Assembly (NCBI GenBank): GCA_003222245.1
Contig: QHVH01000007.1
Span: 1-64,000, forward strand
From: Blastocatellia bacterium AA13
Lineage (GTDB): Bacteria; Acidobacteriota; Blastocatellia; UBA7656
Reading direction: 5' to 3'
DNA: 64,000 bases
In this document: one piece after another, positions 1-10,200 of the stretch
How the letters are laid out: every line of letters starts with the position of its first letter
Numbering within the stretch: the first letter of the stretch is position 1
Translations under genes and position numbers: made by a program
The notes under the pieces: generated by a model
What the model was told of the DNA's origin: nothing
The model's input: only the letters and a program-made list of their open reading frames with translations
Database searches by the model: none

Positions 1-711
1 GATCGCGAACACGTTCGGGGTCGGCGTCGCCTGCGTCACGTTCGTCGTCGACGATACGTACAGGTTCCCAAACGAATCCCCGTAGTAGAAAATGTCTTGC
101 GCAAACCCGTTGGCGATCGTGTGCTCCGACATCGCCGCTCGCGTCAGCGTGAAATTGCTAGGCCCGGTCGGCACCGTCGGCACCTTCCCCGAAAAATCAT
201 CGACTTTCCCGGAGTGGTCTGCCGCCAGATCCTCAAGCCCGTCCCAATCTCCTAACAAGCTCACTTCGTCAAACTGCGTGTCTCTTCCCCCCAGCGTCGT
301 TATTATCGCCGCCGACAGAGCCGACCCCGCGTTTATGTTCTCCGGTTCCCCAGCCTGCGGAGCGATCTCTCCACTCGCTCCCGATAACCTTCGCGCCAAC
401 CCCTGGGTCGCCGATGTCGCTACCTGCTGGCTGAATGCCGTCATATCCTTAACGCCGGCCGGCCGATCAAAGCCCAGTCTGCTCATTACCTCCGTAGACT
501 GACCGAACTCCTCCATCCTCTTGTCCGGCCCAGCCGCTTCCGCCGTCACTTCCGGCACCACTGGCCCAGCCGGCATCCCTGCCGTCGTCGCCGCCTTCCC
601 GCCGTACTCGTTGGCTTTCTTGGCTGCACCCACCGACCTCAGGCCGATTATTGGCGCGCTCACTGCCAACAGTGCCACCATCAAAGTCACTATTAGCCTT
701 CTTCTTTTCAT
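1..711 (-). CDS. Secreted protein of unknown function (partial, runs off left edge)
   Basis: The minus strand is open from an ATG at 711 to the window edge, giving 237 codons with no stop. The start is supported by a GGAGAA ribosome-binding site 6 to 8 bases upstream. The N-terminus begins MKRRR followed by a hydrophobic stretch (LIVTLMVALLAVSAPIIGL), a typical Sec signal peptide. The mature part is rich in Gly, Ala and Thr, and has a region around residues 140-175 rich in Asp and Gly, then segments containing FYYGDSFGNLYVSS and TNVT. I do not recognise a family. The style is that of long secreted beta-rich proteins, so this may be only the N-terminal end of a much larger surface protein. The two plus-strand frames over it are shadows. 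Confidence 0.7.
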   Translation of the reverse strand, partial: MKRRRLIVTLMVALLAVSAPIIGLRSVGAAKKANEYGGKAATTAGMPAGPVVPEVTAEAAGPDKRMEEFGQSTEVMSRLGFDRPAGVKDMTAFSQQVATSATQGLARRLSGASGEIAPQAGEPENINAGSALSAAIITTLGGRDTQFDEVSLLGDWDGLEDLAADHSGKVDDFSGKVPTVPTGPSNFTLTRAAMSEHTIANGFAQDIFYYGDSFGNLYVSSTTNVTQATPTPNVFAI

Positions 712-878
712 TATCGCTTCTCCGTGAGTTTTTGATCTAAAACCTGTAAACATAAATTCCCGTACAAACCACCCGAGGTCAGTCACAAAACTGCCCTTAG
801 TATTTCCGATTCAATCTAGCTCTAACCTAGACAGATCCTGCTGTACTGCTTTTTAACAACCGATTGCGGATATCCCAC

Positions 879-2579
879 TCATCGTCCAGTAAGTCCGCAA
901 GGGCGCCGAATTCCGATACCGGAATGGCCGCCTAACGAGAAGGGTGACAACACCACCGCTGTGAGGCTAGCGGCCGGAGTGCCGTCATCTGAGAGTCTGG
1001 CAATTGCCACAGCTCCAGGATTAATCATCTTCCCCGTATCGTCGAAATTGACTGAGTTCACCGCTATCAAATTTGCTGCTTCGGCATCATAGGTCAGCGA
1101 GTTAGCCCGAGGGCCAATTCCACCGACAAGGCCTACCGATCGCTTTTCAAAATCTACTGAGAGCAAGTTCCCGCTATAGGCTGCAATCATGCCTTTGCCG
1201 GGACCGACACTAACAACGTTGGATATTCCCAGTTCCGGCCCTCCGAAATCGCTCTCTACCTTAACGTCGACAAGGCGGCCTTTCTTATTCAACTGACCTA
1301 GCAAAAGCGCAGGCGATTCGACGGAGCGAACAAATATGGGACGCCTGATTCCATTCCCTCCGGGCCTGCCAAAAATCGGGCGCCTGATCATTACCGAATA
1401 ACCAGACTTCACGACACTCAGGCTGTTAGTTGCCGGATCAAACTTGATAAACCGCGGCCCTCGATTCTCGTCATCCGTAACCGCCAGCTCAGCAGACCAA
1501 CCAATCCTAACCACATTCGCGTTTTGATTTGCGCCATCAAGCTCAAATGAACAAATTGAACCATCATCGGTCACAAAAAAGGCCTGGTTTCCATCAGGGC
1601 TTATTTCGACATTGCTATCGGGCGTCATGGCCGTCATACCACCGTTCACGGCCTCAGGAAATGACTCGCTCAGTACCTGCTTGACCAGGTCCAAGGTGCC
1701 GTTTCCGACTAACCTGTAGCAAAAAATGTTAGAGAAATACTGCCACTTCCCTTTCTTAAAATTGCGGCCACAGACGACTACAGTAAGCAGCGAGTTGTTC
1801 TCATCGAAAGAAAAGTTTGTAATCGAATAATTTTCGCTGTAACGCGAGGGCGGTACGAGGTCAAGCTGATATGTATACCCAACGGCTATATTGAATGTGT
1901 AAATGGAGGCGCCGCTCGCAAAAATGAGGTATTCGCGTTGATCCACCCGGCCCAACGCTAGATCCGGAGGAGCGCCAGTCGAATAAGTTGTTCCTACTCC
2001 AGGGATATCAAATGTCACCACACCGCCGTCCGGCTGCAGTGATTTATTCAGCGTGAAATAAGAGACGCTATCTACTGGCGACAGGTCACTTCCGTCTTTT
2101 ACGTATCTCGTGCCGCGCGCGTAGACTCTGCTGCTTTCACCGTCGAACTTAACCGTGGTCGGATAGTATAAGCGGAGATCGGTCCTTGTTAACTCCGCGC
2201 CCGGAGTCCGCGTGTCCAGACCGAACACAAAGTGATTATCGTCGTCAGTCGATATGTATTCCGAAGAGTTCGTCGCCGAGGGAGCATAGGCGGCAAAAAG
2301 AGCATATTTTCCGCCATATGCAAAAATGACATTATTTGAATCCGCAACGCCAGGTACCGAAACGGTCGCAACACTCGGAGCAGAAGAACTCGCCCGAGAC
2401 AATGCCAGATGTGATGTTGTCAGGAATAAACTTATTGATAAAAGGACTATGGCGAAAGCAGAACCTCTCTTCATTAGCTTAAACAGCCCAAACGCCACAA
2501 TGCTCTTTTTAAGATCTCGCATAATGCCACTCAAGAAGTCAGTCATCAGATAGAAATCGTCGGGGAGGCTCTTGCACAT
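879..2579 (-). CDS. Secreted protein of unknown function, possibly beta-propeller
   Basis: A 566-codon frame. The true start is uncertain: no candidate ATG (2579, 2546, 2522, 2474) has a clear ribosome-binding site. The ATG at 2474 would place the signal peptide (MKRGSAFAIVLLSISLFLTT) exactly at the N-terminus. The rest is about 500 residues of beta-rich sequence with recurring phrases such as FDPATNSLSVV and PDGNQAFFVTDDGS, as seen in WD40/YVTN-like propellers, but I cannot assign a family. Around residues 400-420 the short segment IRRPIF occurs twice within 20 residues, and a third related IRRP lies at the extreme C-terminus. The gene lies downstream of the sigma-54 activator on the same strand, separated by 229 bp, so co-expression is possible but not shown. 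Confidence 0.65.
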   Translation of the reverse strand: MCKSLPDDFYLMTDFLSGIMRDLKKSIVAFGLFKLMKRGSAFAIVLLSISLFLTTSHLALSRASSSAPSVATVSVPGVADSNNVIFAYGGKYALFAAYAPSATNSSEYISTDDDNHFVFGLDTRTPGAELTRTDLRLYYPTTVKFDGESSRVYARGTRYVKDGSDLSPVDSVSYFTLNKSLQPDGGVVTFDIPGVGTTYSTGAPPDLALGRVDQREYLIFASGASIYTFNIAVGYTYQLDLVPPSRYSENYSITNFSFDENNSLLTVVVCGRNFKKGKWQYFSNIFCYRLVGNGTLDLVKQVLSESFPEAVNGGMTAMTPDSNVEISPDGNQAFFVTDDGSICSFELDGANQNANVVRIGWSAELAVTDDENRGPRFIKFDPATNSLSVVKSGYSVMIRRPIFGRPGGNGIRRPIFVRSVESPALLLGQLNKKGRLVDVKVESDFGGPELGISNVVSVGPGKGMIAAYSGNLLSVDFEKRSVGLVGGIGPRANSLTYDAEAANLIAVNSVNFDDTGKMINPGAVAIARLSDDGTPAASLTAVVLSPFSLGGHSGIGIRRPCGLTGR

Positions 2580-2808
2580 ACTATGCCGCTGACGCTAGAC
2601 CCCCTCAGAATACTTAGCGACTATCCGGCCTTCGCTAAGTCAAACAAACAGAGCCTTCTCAGCAATACGCATAGCCGTTCAATCGGCAATCAGGTAGACC
2701 AACGCATACCGAGTATCCGACTCTCCGGCTACTATGTAGCCAGTGGAAAGCAACTGCCCAGGAAGCGCGGAGTCCTTATTCGGCTCGAATAATCCAATAC
2801 AACTCATT

Positions 2809-5800
2809 TCAAGAAGACTCCCTCACGATTCCCAATTGCGCTAATTTAAGCCGCAGTCCCCGCCGCGAAAGCCCCAGTTCCAGAGCCGTGCGCGAGAGAT
2901 TGTTCCGGTTGCGACTGAGCGAATTCGTAATTATTTGTCGCTCAAGGGCCGACGTCGCATCTCTCAACTTCACTGGACCGTCCAGTGAAGGAAAGGAATC
3001 CGGTATTTTCGCTAACGGATCCTGAAGAGAACCGGCGAACCACGCGGCACGGGAGCCATTGCTGCTGAGCTTGGAAACTTCTCCCGGTCGAGTGAGGTTT
3101 CTCATTGGGCCCACAGAGCGTCGCGGTCCAGTAATCTCAGGAGACAGGTTCCCGATTTCGACCTGAGAGCTATCGACGGCGTAAGCTATCACGCGCTCGA
3201 TTTCATTTCTCAGTTGGCGGACATTTCCAGGCCAGTCGTAATCGGACAGAGCATTAATCGCGTGCTGGCCGAGAGCTATTCCCTGCTTGCCGGAGCGGGT
3301 GCAGAAGTGCTCAAGGAAATGGCTCGCAAGAATCGGGATCTCCTCCTTACGTTCCCTTAGTGGTGGAACATGAATACGAATTATATTAAGCCTATGGAAG
3401 AGATCCTCTCTAAATCTTCCCTCCTCGACAGCTCGTTCCAGATTCGAATTAGTTGCGGCCAACACTCGGACGTCGACCTTCACGGGCTTGGTTTCGCCCA
3501 GCGGTTGAATCTCGCCTTCCTGGAGAAACCGCATAAGTTTCGGCTGAACTTCGAGCGCGAGATCTCCGATCTCATCAAGGAACAGCGTTCCGCCGTCAGC
3601 GGCTCTGGTAATACCGGGATAGTTCGTAATCGCGCCCGTAAACGAACCGCGTCTATGTCCGAAGAGTTGACTATCAATAAGGTCTCTTGGGGTTGCCGTA
3701 CAATTGAAAGGTAGAAAAATACCGCCGGCCCTGGCAGATTCCTTGTGGATGGCGCGAGCGACGAGTTCCTTTCCGGTGCCGGATTCGCCGGTGATCAGAA
3801 CGGTAACATCGCTGGTGCGGATTTTGTGAATCTTGTCAATAACGTCAAACATGGACGCGCTGCCGACGATGAAACCCGGCATCACCGTTTTTGTCTTCTG
3901 ATGAACTACCGACGATACCGTCACGCGAGAAGCCGCTCGCAACGAACACATTTCCAAGCCAAGCTCGGCTTGTCGCATCAGCGGTTGGAGGCGATCCAGT
4001 ATTCGCGCTCTGTCGTTGGCATTGGCGCCTTTTTGAAAACGAACGTACACAGCCAGGGATGGTCCCTGTCCCGGTCTTGGGCTGACAAACGCGTCGCGCT
4101 CGACAATCCCCAGTAAAAACATGTACCCATCCTCGGCTTGTCCACCCTCCTCAATCAACCTGGCATCGAGACCCTTCACAACGAGTTCCGCCTCAGTCAG
4201 CGAAATCCCTTCGCTGAGGGCAACCTGCGGCGGATCTTGATTGACGAGTCTGTATACGATCACAGCGGCTACGGGAAAACTCTCGACAATCACCGACGCG
4301 AGCTCCTGAAGGAGCAGTTCTCTTGACGCCGAAGCTTCGATTAGCCGCTGCATCAATAGCACATCGTTTCTGTCATCGACCGCCATCTCTATGCGTTTGG
4401 AATCAGGCGACGCGGGTAGTGACAAAGAGATTCGGCGGCTCTCCTCGGCACTCGTCAAATCAGATCGAACTGAAGCGGGTACTGTTGATTGAAAATCCAG
4501 GATTTCATGGAGCGCCGCCAGCGTCATCTGAAGCTCCGGCGCGGCGGCAAGCGATTCGAATACCTCCCTTGCCTTTTCGAGATGCCCTCTCGCTCCGCCC
4601 AAGTCTTGATCCGCGAACAGCACCCGTCCCATCGCGTAGTGACTTCTCGCGGCTTCATACGGCACATCCGTGGTAGTAAAGATTGAAATGCTCTGAGAAA
4701 CGTGCTGCCTCGCCTCGACAAATCGTCCAGCTTCAGCTTCGAGGCGGCCGGCCAATCGCTGCATCAGGCCCGAGATGAAGAGCGATTCTTCCTCTTTCAA
4801 TCGAGCCTGGGCGAGCTCCAGATATTCACGAGCTTGTTCGAATCCGCCTTGCTCGAAGTGTGTTTCGGCTAGTCCAACCTGCGCCAGAGTGACCCCGTGG
4901 AGATCGCCGATAGCCGTCGAAAGACGCAGAGCGGTTCGAAGCTCCTTGAGAGAATCCTCTGCTATTCCCTGGACACAATGCACCCTTGCCAGAAGCCTGA
5001 GTAAGTTACTCTCAAGCCACTTGTCTGATTTTCCTTCGACGAGCTCAAGACCTCGATTGATGTTCTTTGCGGCCTCGTCGAGCTCTCCTCTGGCGCAGAG
5101 GATTTCGGCGATCGTGTGGTATGCCATCGCCCTGACGTTGGCGTCCGGATATTCGTCGCCAAGCGCAATGGCCCTCTTGAGAATCGCCAATGCTTCGTCC
5201 CAGGAGCCGGAGTCCCTCAGATTGTCGGCGAGATTGTTATAAGCAAGCGCGAGAAGGTCCTTTTGTCCGCCTCGCTCCAGATTTTCGATAGCCTGTTTGA
5301 AATATACCGACGACTGTTCGCGAGCCCCCAGAGATCCCTCGTCATATGTCGTTCCCAGGTTCACCAGGATCGTGCCAAGTAAGCTTGGGTTTGTTAAGCC
5401 GTCGGCATATTCCAGGGCCGTCCTGAATTTATCGTATGAACTTGAAAATGCTCCCTCGCCGAAATCAACAAAGCCGAGCTTGTCATATATCCTGGCGAGG
5501 AGTTCTCTGTCCTGTATAGTCCGTTGGTATGAGACTGCCGTCTCAAGGTGATCCCGCGCTATTCGAAATTCATTTAATTGCGCATACGACTTTCCGAGAT
5601 TGTAATGCGTTTCGCTTATTCCAAGATCATCCTGCAATTCAAGAAAAAGCTTCTTCGCGTCATTCAGCGTTGCTATTGCTTTAGGATAATTCTTGACGCC
5701 GGCATAAGCCGCGCCGATTCTCAATTTTACTCGGGCTCGGCTGGACGGCGGCAACGCTTGATATTTGTTAGGATCGTCATATCGCTCGATCGCTCGATAT

Positions 5801-6477
5801 GCCTCTTCATATTGCATCAGCTCTCCGAGAGACTGGCTCAGAAAGCATCGCGTAAGGGCCTCTTCATCCGGAGAAGGCGAATTGTGCTCAAGGCAGGCGC
5901 AGAAATAATCGACTGCTTCACGAAAAGCCGACTGCTTAAATGCGTCGATACCCAAATCGAATTTAGTGCTGAAGCGTTCCGATCTCGAAAAGCCCGAGAA
6001 TGATGAAGGCTCTTCCCGGATAGAGGCGATTGCGCCGTCTCCATTCCGTCTTAGAATCTGCCTTACGGTTACATGGCTGATAGTGTCGACTATTCCTCGA
6101 TCGATCGCTGCAATGGCGATCTTCTGAGGGGTCCATTTTCTGAACGGGAAGTTTAATTCGGCCGGATCTGTTCTCGCGAGGGCCAGGATTCCGTCGACCT
6201 GAGTGCGCGAAAACATCGGCTTGGGGCCGCTGCGTGGTCCGCGTTTGCGCGCGGCCAGACCGTCCAGACCCTCCTCGTTAAATTTCCGAATCCACTTTTT
6301 GACGTTAGAAATGTGAAAGCCAAGAGCCTGGCTGATTTCCGCTGAGTTTTTTCCGGCTGCTGAGAGGAGGACTACTTCAGCGCGCCAGGCGTCGGTTTTG
6401 TCTCGAGAATCCGCCTGACTTTTGAGAGCCTCTATTTCTTCCGTATTGAGGCTCTTGACGTAAAGCGGTTGGAACAT
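2809..6477 (-). CDS. Sigma-54-dependent activator: IS630-like HTH + TPR + AAA+ + Fis HTH
   Basis: A 1222-residue bacterial enhancer-binding protein with unusual architecture. Residues 1-150 resemble the N-terminal DNA-binding region of IS630-type transposases: a helix-turn-helix (AGKNSAEISQALGF...VKKWIRKF), the basic linker ARKRGPRSGPKP, then a second winged-helix-like unit ending HVTVRQILRRNG. Residues 180-660 are consecutive tetratricopeptide repeats. About 690-850 looks GAF-like. The AAA+ domain has Walker A GESGTGKE near residue 897, the sigma-54 contact loop as GSFTGA (Ser for the usual Ala), Walker B LFLDEIGD near 962, and the REDLFHRLN and PPLRERKEE motifs. A Fis-type HTH (RTALELGLSRRGLRLKLAQLGI) closes the protein. 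There is no receiver domain, so TPR-mediated protein contact or ligand sensing is the likely input. It is transcribed away from a gene with a -24/-12 promoter. Confidence 0.9.
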   Translation of the reverse strand: MFQPLYVKSLNTEEIEALKSQADSRDKTDAWRAEVVLLSAAGKNSAEISQALGFHISNVKKWIRKFNEEGLDGLAARKRGPRSGPKPMFSRTQVDGILALARTDPAELNFPFRKWTPQKIAIAAIDRGIVDTISHVTVRQILRRNGDGAIASIREEPSSFSGFSRSERFSTKFDLGIDAFKQSAFREAVDYFCACLEHNSPSPDEEALTRCFLSQSLGELMQYEEAYRAIERYDDPNKYQALPPSSRARVKLRIGAAYAGVKNYPKAIATLNDAKKLFLELQDDLGISETHYNLGKSYAQLNEFRIARDHLETAVSYQRTIQDRELLARIYDKLGFVDFGEGAFSSSYDKFRTALEYADGLTNPSLLGTILVNLGTTYDEGSLGAREQSSVYFKQAIENLERGGQKDLLALAYNNLADNLRDSGSWDEALAILKRAIALGDEYPDANVRAMAYHTIAEILCARGELDEAAKNINRGLELVEGKSDKWLESNLLRLLARVHCVQGIAEDSLKELRTALRLSTAIGDLHGVTLAQVGLAETHFEQGGFEQAREYLELAQARLKEEESLFISGLMQRLAGRLEAEAGRFVEARQHVSQSISIFTTTDVPYEAARSHYAMGRVLFADQDLGGARGHLEKAREVFESLAAAPELQMTLAALHEILDFQSTVPASVRSDLTSAEESRRISLSLPASPDSKRIEMAVDDRNDVLLMQRLIEASASRELLLQELASVIVESFPVAAVIVYRLVNQDPPQVALSEGISLTEAELVVKGLDARLIEEGGQAEDGYMFLLGIVERDAFVSPRPGQGPSLAVYVRFQKGANANDRARILDRLQPLMRQAELGLEMCSLRAASRVTVSSVVHQKTKTVMPGFIVGSASMFDVIDKIHKIRTSDVTVLITGESGTGKELVARAIHKESARAGGIFLPFNCTATPRDLIDSQLFGHRRGSFTGAITNYPGITRAADGGTLFLDEIGDLALEVQPKLMRFLQEGEIQPLGETKPVKVDVRVLAATNSNLERAVEEGRFREDLFHRLNIIRIHVPPLRERKEEIPILASHFLEHFCTRSGKQGIALGQHAINALSDYDWPGNVRQLRNEIERVIAYAVDSSQVEIGNLSPEITGPRRSVGPMRNLTRPGEVSKLSSNGSRAAWFAGSLQDPLAKIPDSFPSLDGPVKLRDATSALERQIITNSLSRNRNNLSRTALELGLSRRGLRLKLAQLGIVRESS

Positions 6478-6595
6478 CTACTAGTCCTTTTGCCTGCCAA
6501 AGCGCGGAGCTAATTTTCTTCATTAACTGCGGGTTATTCGGAGTTCATTTCAGAAGCGGTTAAAGCAAAGTTTGCGCTTGCCCTAAGTACTGGTT

Positions 6596-6620
6596 CCGTT
6601 CCTAGCCTGATTCGGAACGG
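6596..6620. repeat. Inverted repeat, possible activator (UAS) site
   Basis: CCGTTCC at 6596-6602 and GGAACGG at 6614-6620 are perfect complements with an 11-base spacer. The site lies about 400 bp upstream of the sigma-54 promoter and 120 bp upstream of the activator gene start. Enhancer-binding proteins often bind such sites at a distance. The binding role is inference from position only. Confidence 0.4.
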
Positions 6621-7002
6621 GCCCCAAAATATCAAAAAGCTTATTAAGAGTCAATACAAACTTTCCACATATTTAAACTATTTCGAAATCATGGGAGCCA
6701 GACGGCTCTCAAAAGAGATTATCCTTGCCTCTGATCCTTGCTTGCTGCTAGAATCCGGCCTCTAAAAATGAACCGGCCCACCCGTTGGTATTTGTTCTGA
6801 GTCGGTTTGTTCCGATCCTTGGCTTGGAATCGAAAGATGCGGACTGGCCTGAGGGCAGAAAGATCTCGTTCGGTCTTTCGATATCGCGCTGCTTTCACCC
6901 GATGAGGGAACCAAGCCTTCGCTTTATACGGAATTGACTGCTTGAATTTGAAATTACCTGTAAGAAATGGAGTACGCACACGCATCGCACGCTGAGGCTA
7001 CT

Positions 7003-7017
7003 TGGCATAGGGCTTGC
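7003..7017 (+). promoter_or_regulatory. Sigma-54 (-24/-12) promoter
   Basis: TGGCAT, five bases, then TTGC matches the sigma-54 consensus TGGCAY-N5-TTGC at every conserved position, with the GG and GC pairs exactly ten bases apart. The predicted transcription start is near 7028, leaving a leader of about 200 nt before the ATG at 7232. It lies in the intergenic region upstream of a gene transcribed away from a sigma-54 activator gene, which makes that activator the obvious candidate regulator. Confidence 0.8.
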
Positions 7018-7034
7018 CTTTTTCAAAAGAGAGA

Positions 7035-7064
7035 GTAACAGTGGGTCCACTCAGGCACTGTTAC
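7035..7064 (+). promoter_or_regulatory. Perfect 9-bp hairpin or operator at the start of the leader
   Basis: GTAACAGTG (7035-7043) and CACTGTTAC (7056-7064) are perfect inverted repeats separated by 12 bases. They begin about 7 nt after the predicted start of the sigma-54 transcript. This could be a 5' stem-loop in the mRNA or a protein-binding site. No U-tract follows, so a plain terminator is unlikely. Confidence 0.5.
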
Positions 7065-7231
7065 GAACAAGTGGAAATTTAGTGCGCGGTAATCATATAG
7101 CACGAGTGGTCAAGTCACAAATAGGGACTTTAGGGTTGATTTTCTCAAAGGAGATCATGAGATTCAGCAGGGCATGACTCCCATTCTCATCGGCGTAGAG
7201 TCGTGCCTCCAAATTCAAAGGAGGAGTTGAA

Positions 7232-10200
7232 ATGGATAGGACCAGAAAGTTATGGGTCATCGTTGGCCTCGCTTGCCTTAGTTTTGGCGTCTGCATGTCG
7301 AGATTAACATCGACGAGCGCGAGCGGCCTTCGATCTTCCAGCGTTAAGCCGATTCCGGCAAGCCTGGGCCAGCCCAGGATGACGCTGCATGCAAGCAGCC
7401 GCTCGAGCGAGCTGCGATATGCCGACGCCGCCGATCTTCAGAGCGACCAAGTCGAAAATGAAGGCGGAACGCCGACCGATCTTCTTCAGGTGGATGTTAA
7501 CAATGACGGAATGGCCGACCTGGTCGCCGCCTATCAAACGGCTGAAGGACCGCGCGTCCGAGTTCGCCTCGGATCTTCATCGGGAGAGCTTGGCCAGCCT
7601 CAGTCTTATCCGGTTCATTCTTCTCTTGTCAAAGCCGCGGCATTTGGCGATTTCAATGGAGACGGGTTCCGCGATTTGATTGTCACTTCGGGTGAAGAGG
7701 GAACGGCTCAGTTCCTTTTCGGGAATGGACAGGGTGGTTTCGAACAGGGTCCCGCGCTTCGCCTCGGAGGAAATATTTCCAAAGTCTCCGTGGGGGATCT
7801 CAACCACGATGCAATCGACGATGCGGTGTTCGTCGACCGCGAGGCGAATACTGTTCGCATCGCGCTTGGGCAGGATGACTTAGGATCGATTGAAGCACGG
7901 TCGCTTTCAGTGGACGGTATTGGGCGCGTGTTTGATGTGAAATTGTCGGATTTCAATAACGATCACCTGCTCGACATGGTCGTCGCGGGTGACAACGCCG
8001 TCAGCGTGATGTACGGAGACGGTCAGGGAAGCTTTCAAAGCAACCGGCGATTGGCGCGGTCCGGCGCCGTTACCGGATTAGAAGTAGCCGACATCAACGG
8101 CGATCACTTCCCCGACATAGCAGTATCCGGCTCCGATGGAATCACGGTTTGGAATACGAAACTCGAGAACGGCTTTTCGAAGGCCCGTCACTTTGACGCA
8201 GGCCCCGGCGCGAACGGTCTGATCGCGGGTTACTTCAACGCGGATGCGTTTGTCGATCTGGCCGTCATCAACTCCGCATCAAAACAAATTTCCGTATTGC
8301 TGAATCGCGATGGAAACAGATTTTCCGAACCGATGCCGATGGACATCGATCAGGAGGCTCTGGTGCTCGCGAAGGGGCACTTCAGACCGAACGCTATTGA
8401 AGGTCTTGCGGTTGCAAAAGCAGGGGGCGGAATCGTCCTTGCGGTTGCTCCTCAGGCAGTGACAGTGACGGTCAACACAACCGCCGACGAGAACGACTGT
8501 CCGTCGTGCGATATAGCGGGACTGCTGGCGACGATCGGCGCCAACGGAGTGCCCGGAGGCAATCAGGGCGTCAGCTTGCGAGAAGCCATCACGGCTATAA
8601 ATAACGACAACGTTGCGCACGGCACCACGGGCGCGACGATCAGCTTCGCCGGGATTTCAACTGTCCCGGTTGCGAACGTTGTGAATTTCAGCCCCAAGTC
8701 TAACTGCGGCAGCCCGTCAAACACCTTCTGGTCGTTGAATCTGAGCGGCAATCTGCCGCCGATCCTGGCGCCGGGAACCAATATTGACGGTACGCTCGTG
8801 AATACGACCGCAAGCGGCGTTACAAACACTCTCGGACCCAAGGTCGTCGTAAACGGCGGAGCAACGTTCCGCACATTCATCATTACGTCGTCGGCGCCCA
8901 ACTGCACGATCAAAGGCCTGAGCATAATCGGCTCCAGCAACGACGCTATTACGGTGTTTAGTCCCGGAAACGTGATAACCGGCAATAACATCGGCCTCAG
9001 TTGCGATACGATCACCGCGCTCGCGAATACGGGGGCCGGCATTCAATTCAATAGCGGCTCGATCAACGAGAGTGTGACAAACAATTTCATCGCGGCGAAC
9101 ACTACGAATGGCATCATCGTCAACGGCGTGTCGCAGTCGGTTTCGACTCCGCAAAATAACGTTATCTCCGGGAACCGGATCGGCATCGACGGTCCGGGGA
9201 ACGCAAAGCCGAACACACTGAATGGGATTCTGCTTCAAAATGGAGCCACGGGTAATACCATTAGCGGAAACACTATCAGTGCGAACACCAGGTTTGGAGT
9301 CGAAGTCATCGGCAACATCACCAGCAACACGATCGTCACCGCGAACAAGATCGGAACCGATCCATCCGGTACTACCCGGTTAGGACCGGACACGAACCCT
9401 CTCGGAAACGGGCTGGGCGGCATCTCGATCGGCACCGGCGGCGCTAACGGCAATTCGAAGTTCAACCAGGTTACGTCCAACGTCATCTCCGGAAATACGG
9501 GAAGCGGCATTTCGATAGCGAGTCAGGATAATCAGGCTCAGTTCAACATCGTCGCTTCGAACCGTGTCGGCGTGAACGTGACCGGTTCAGTTCAGCTACG
9601 GAATACCGTGAACGGAATTGTGTTGGATTTCTCAGCAAACAACAACACGATAGGCGGCGCACAACACGTCAGCGGCAACCAGGTTTCGGGTAACGGCGTG
9701 GCATCCGCGGGAGTCGGCCTTATTCTTCAAGGAGGAGCCAACAACAACCTCATCGAGAATAACGACATCGGCCCGAACAATCTCGGCACCGGCGGCGGCG
9801 CCCCGACCGACCTCCTGAATGGACGTCAGGTTAGTAATAAGGGCGGCGGCGTGCTGATTCAGGGTACCGCTTTTGCGAACAGGCTGTTGTTCAACAACAT
9901 CGCCTTCAACAATGACAACAACACTGTTTCCGGCATCACTCACAGTTCAACCGGGAATTTCAACAAGTTCAGCCAGAACAGCGTATTTTTGAATCCGCCT
10001 GATATCGCTCCTGCGACTCCTCAGATCGTCGACTCGGCGGGACAACAGGGCATGACCAATGCTGAGATTGCGCCGGGCCCAAATCCGCCGCTTACAACAT
10101 TGATCAAGATTGATTCGGCTACAACGGTTTCGAGTTCTGGCCAGAGCACGATTACGGGAACGGCCGACTTCATCAACAATGCGGTTACCGCAAACATCAA

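Larger units (their letters stand above)
6478..7231. other. Divergent regulatory region between the sigma-54 activator and the surface protein
   Basis: About 750 bp without a convincing gene. It holds a near-consensus sigma-54 promoter at 7003-7017, a 9-bp perfect inverted repeat just downstream of the predicted start, a 7-bp perfect inverted repeat at 6596-6620, and a small GAGCC/GGCTC hairpin near 6695-6708. The 88-codon minus-strand frame at 6719-6985 has no ribosome-binding site or recognisable content and was not accepted. Confidence 0.7.

Noticed and set aside
92-727. Plus-strand frames at the left edge
   Set aside because: Shadows of the minus-strand secreted protein, which has a signal peptide and ribosome-binding site.
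6719-6985. 88-codon minus-strand frame in the sigma-54 regulatory region
   Set aside because: Basic, unstructured composition, no ribosome-binding site, no family; overlaps promoter-proximal DNA.
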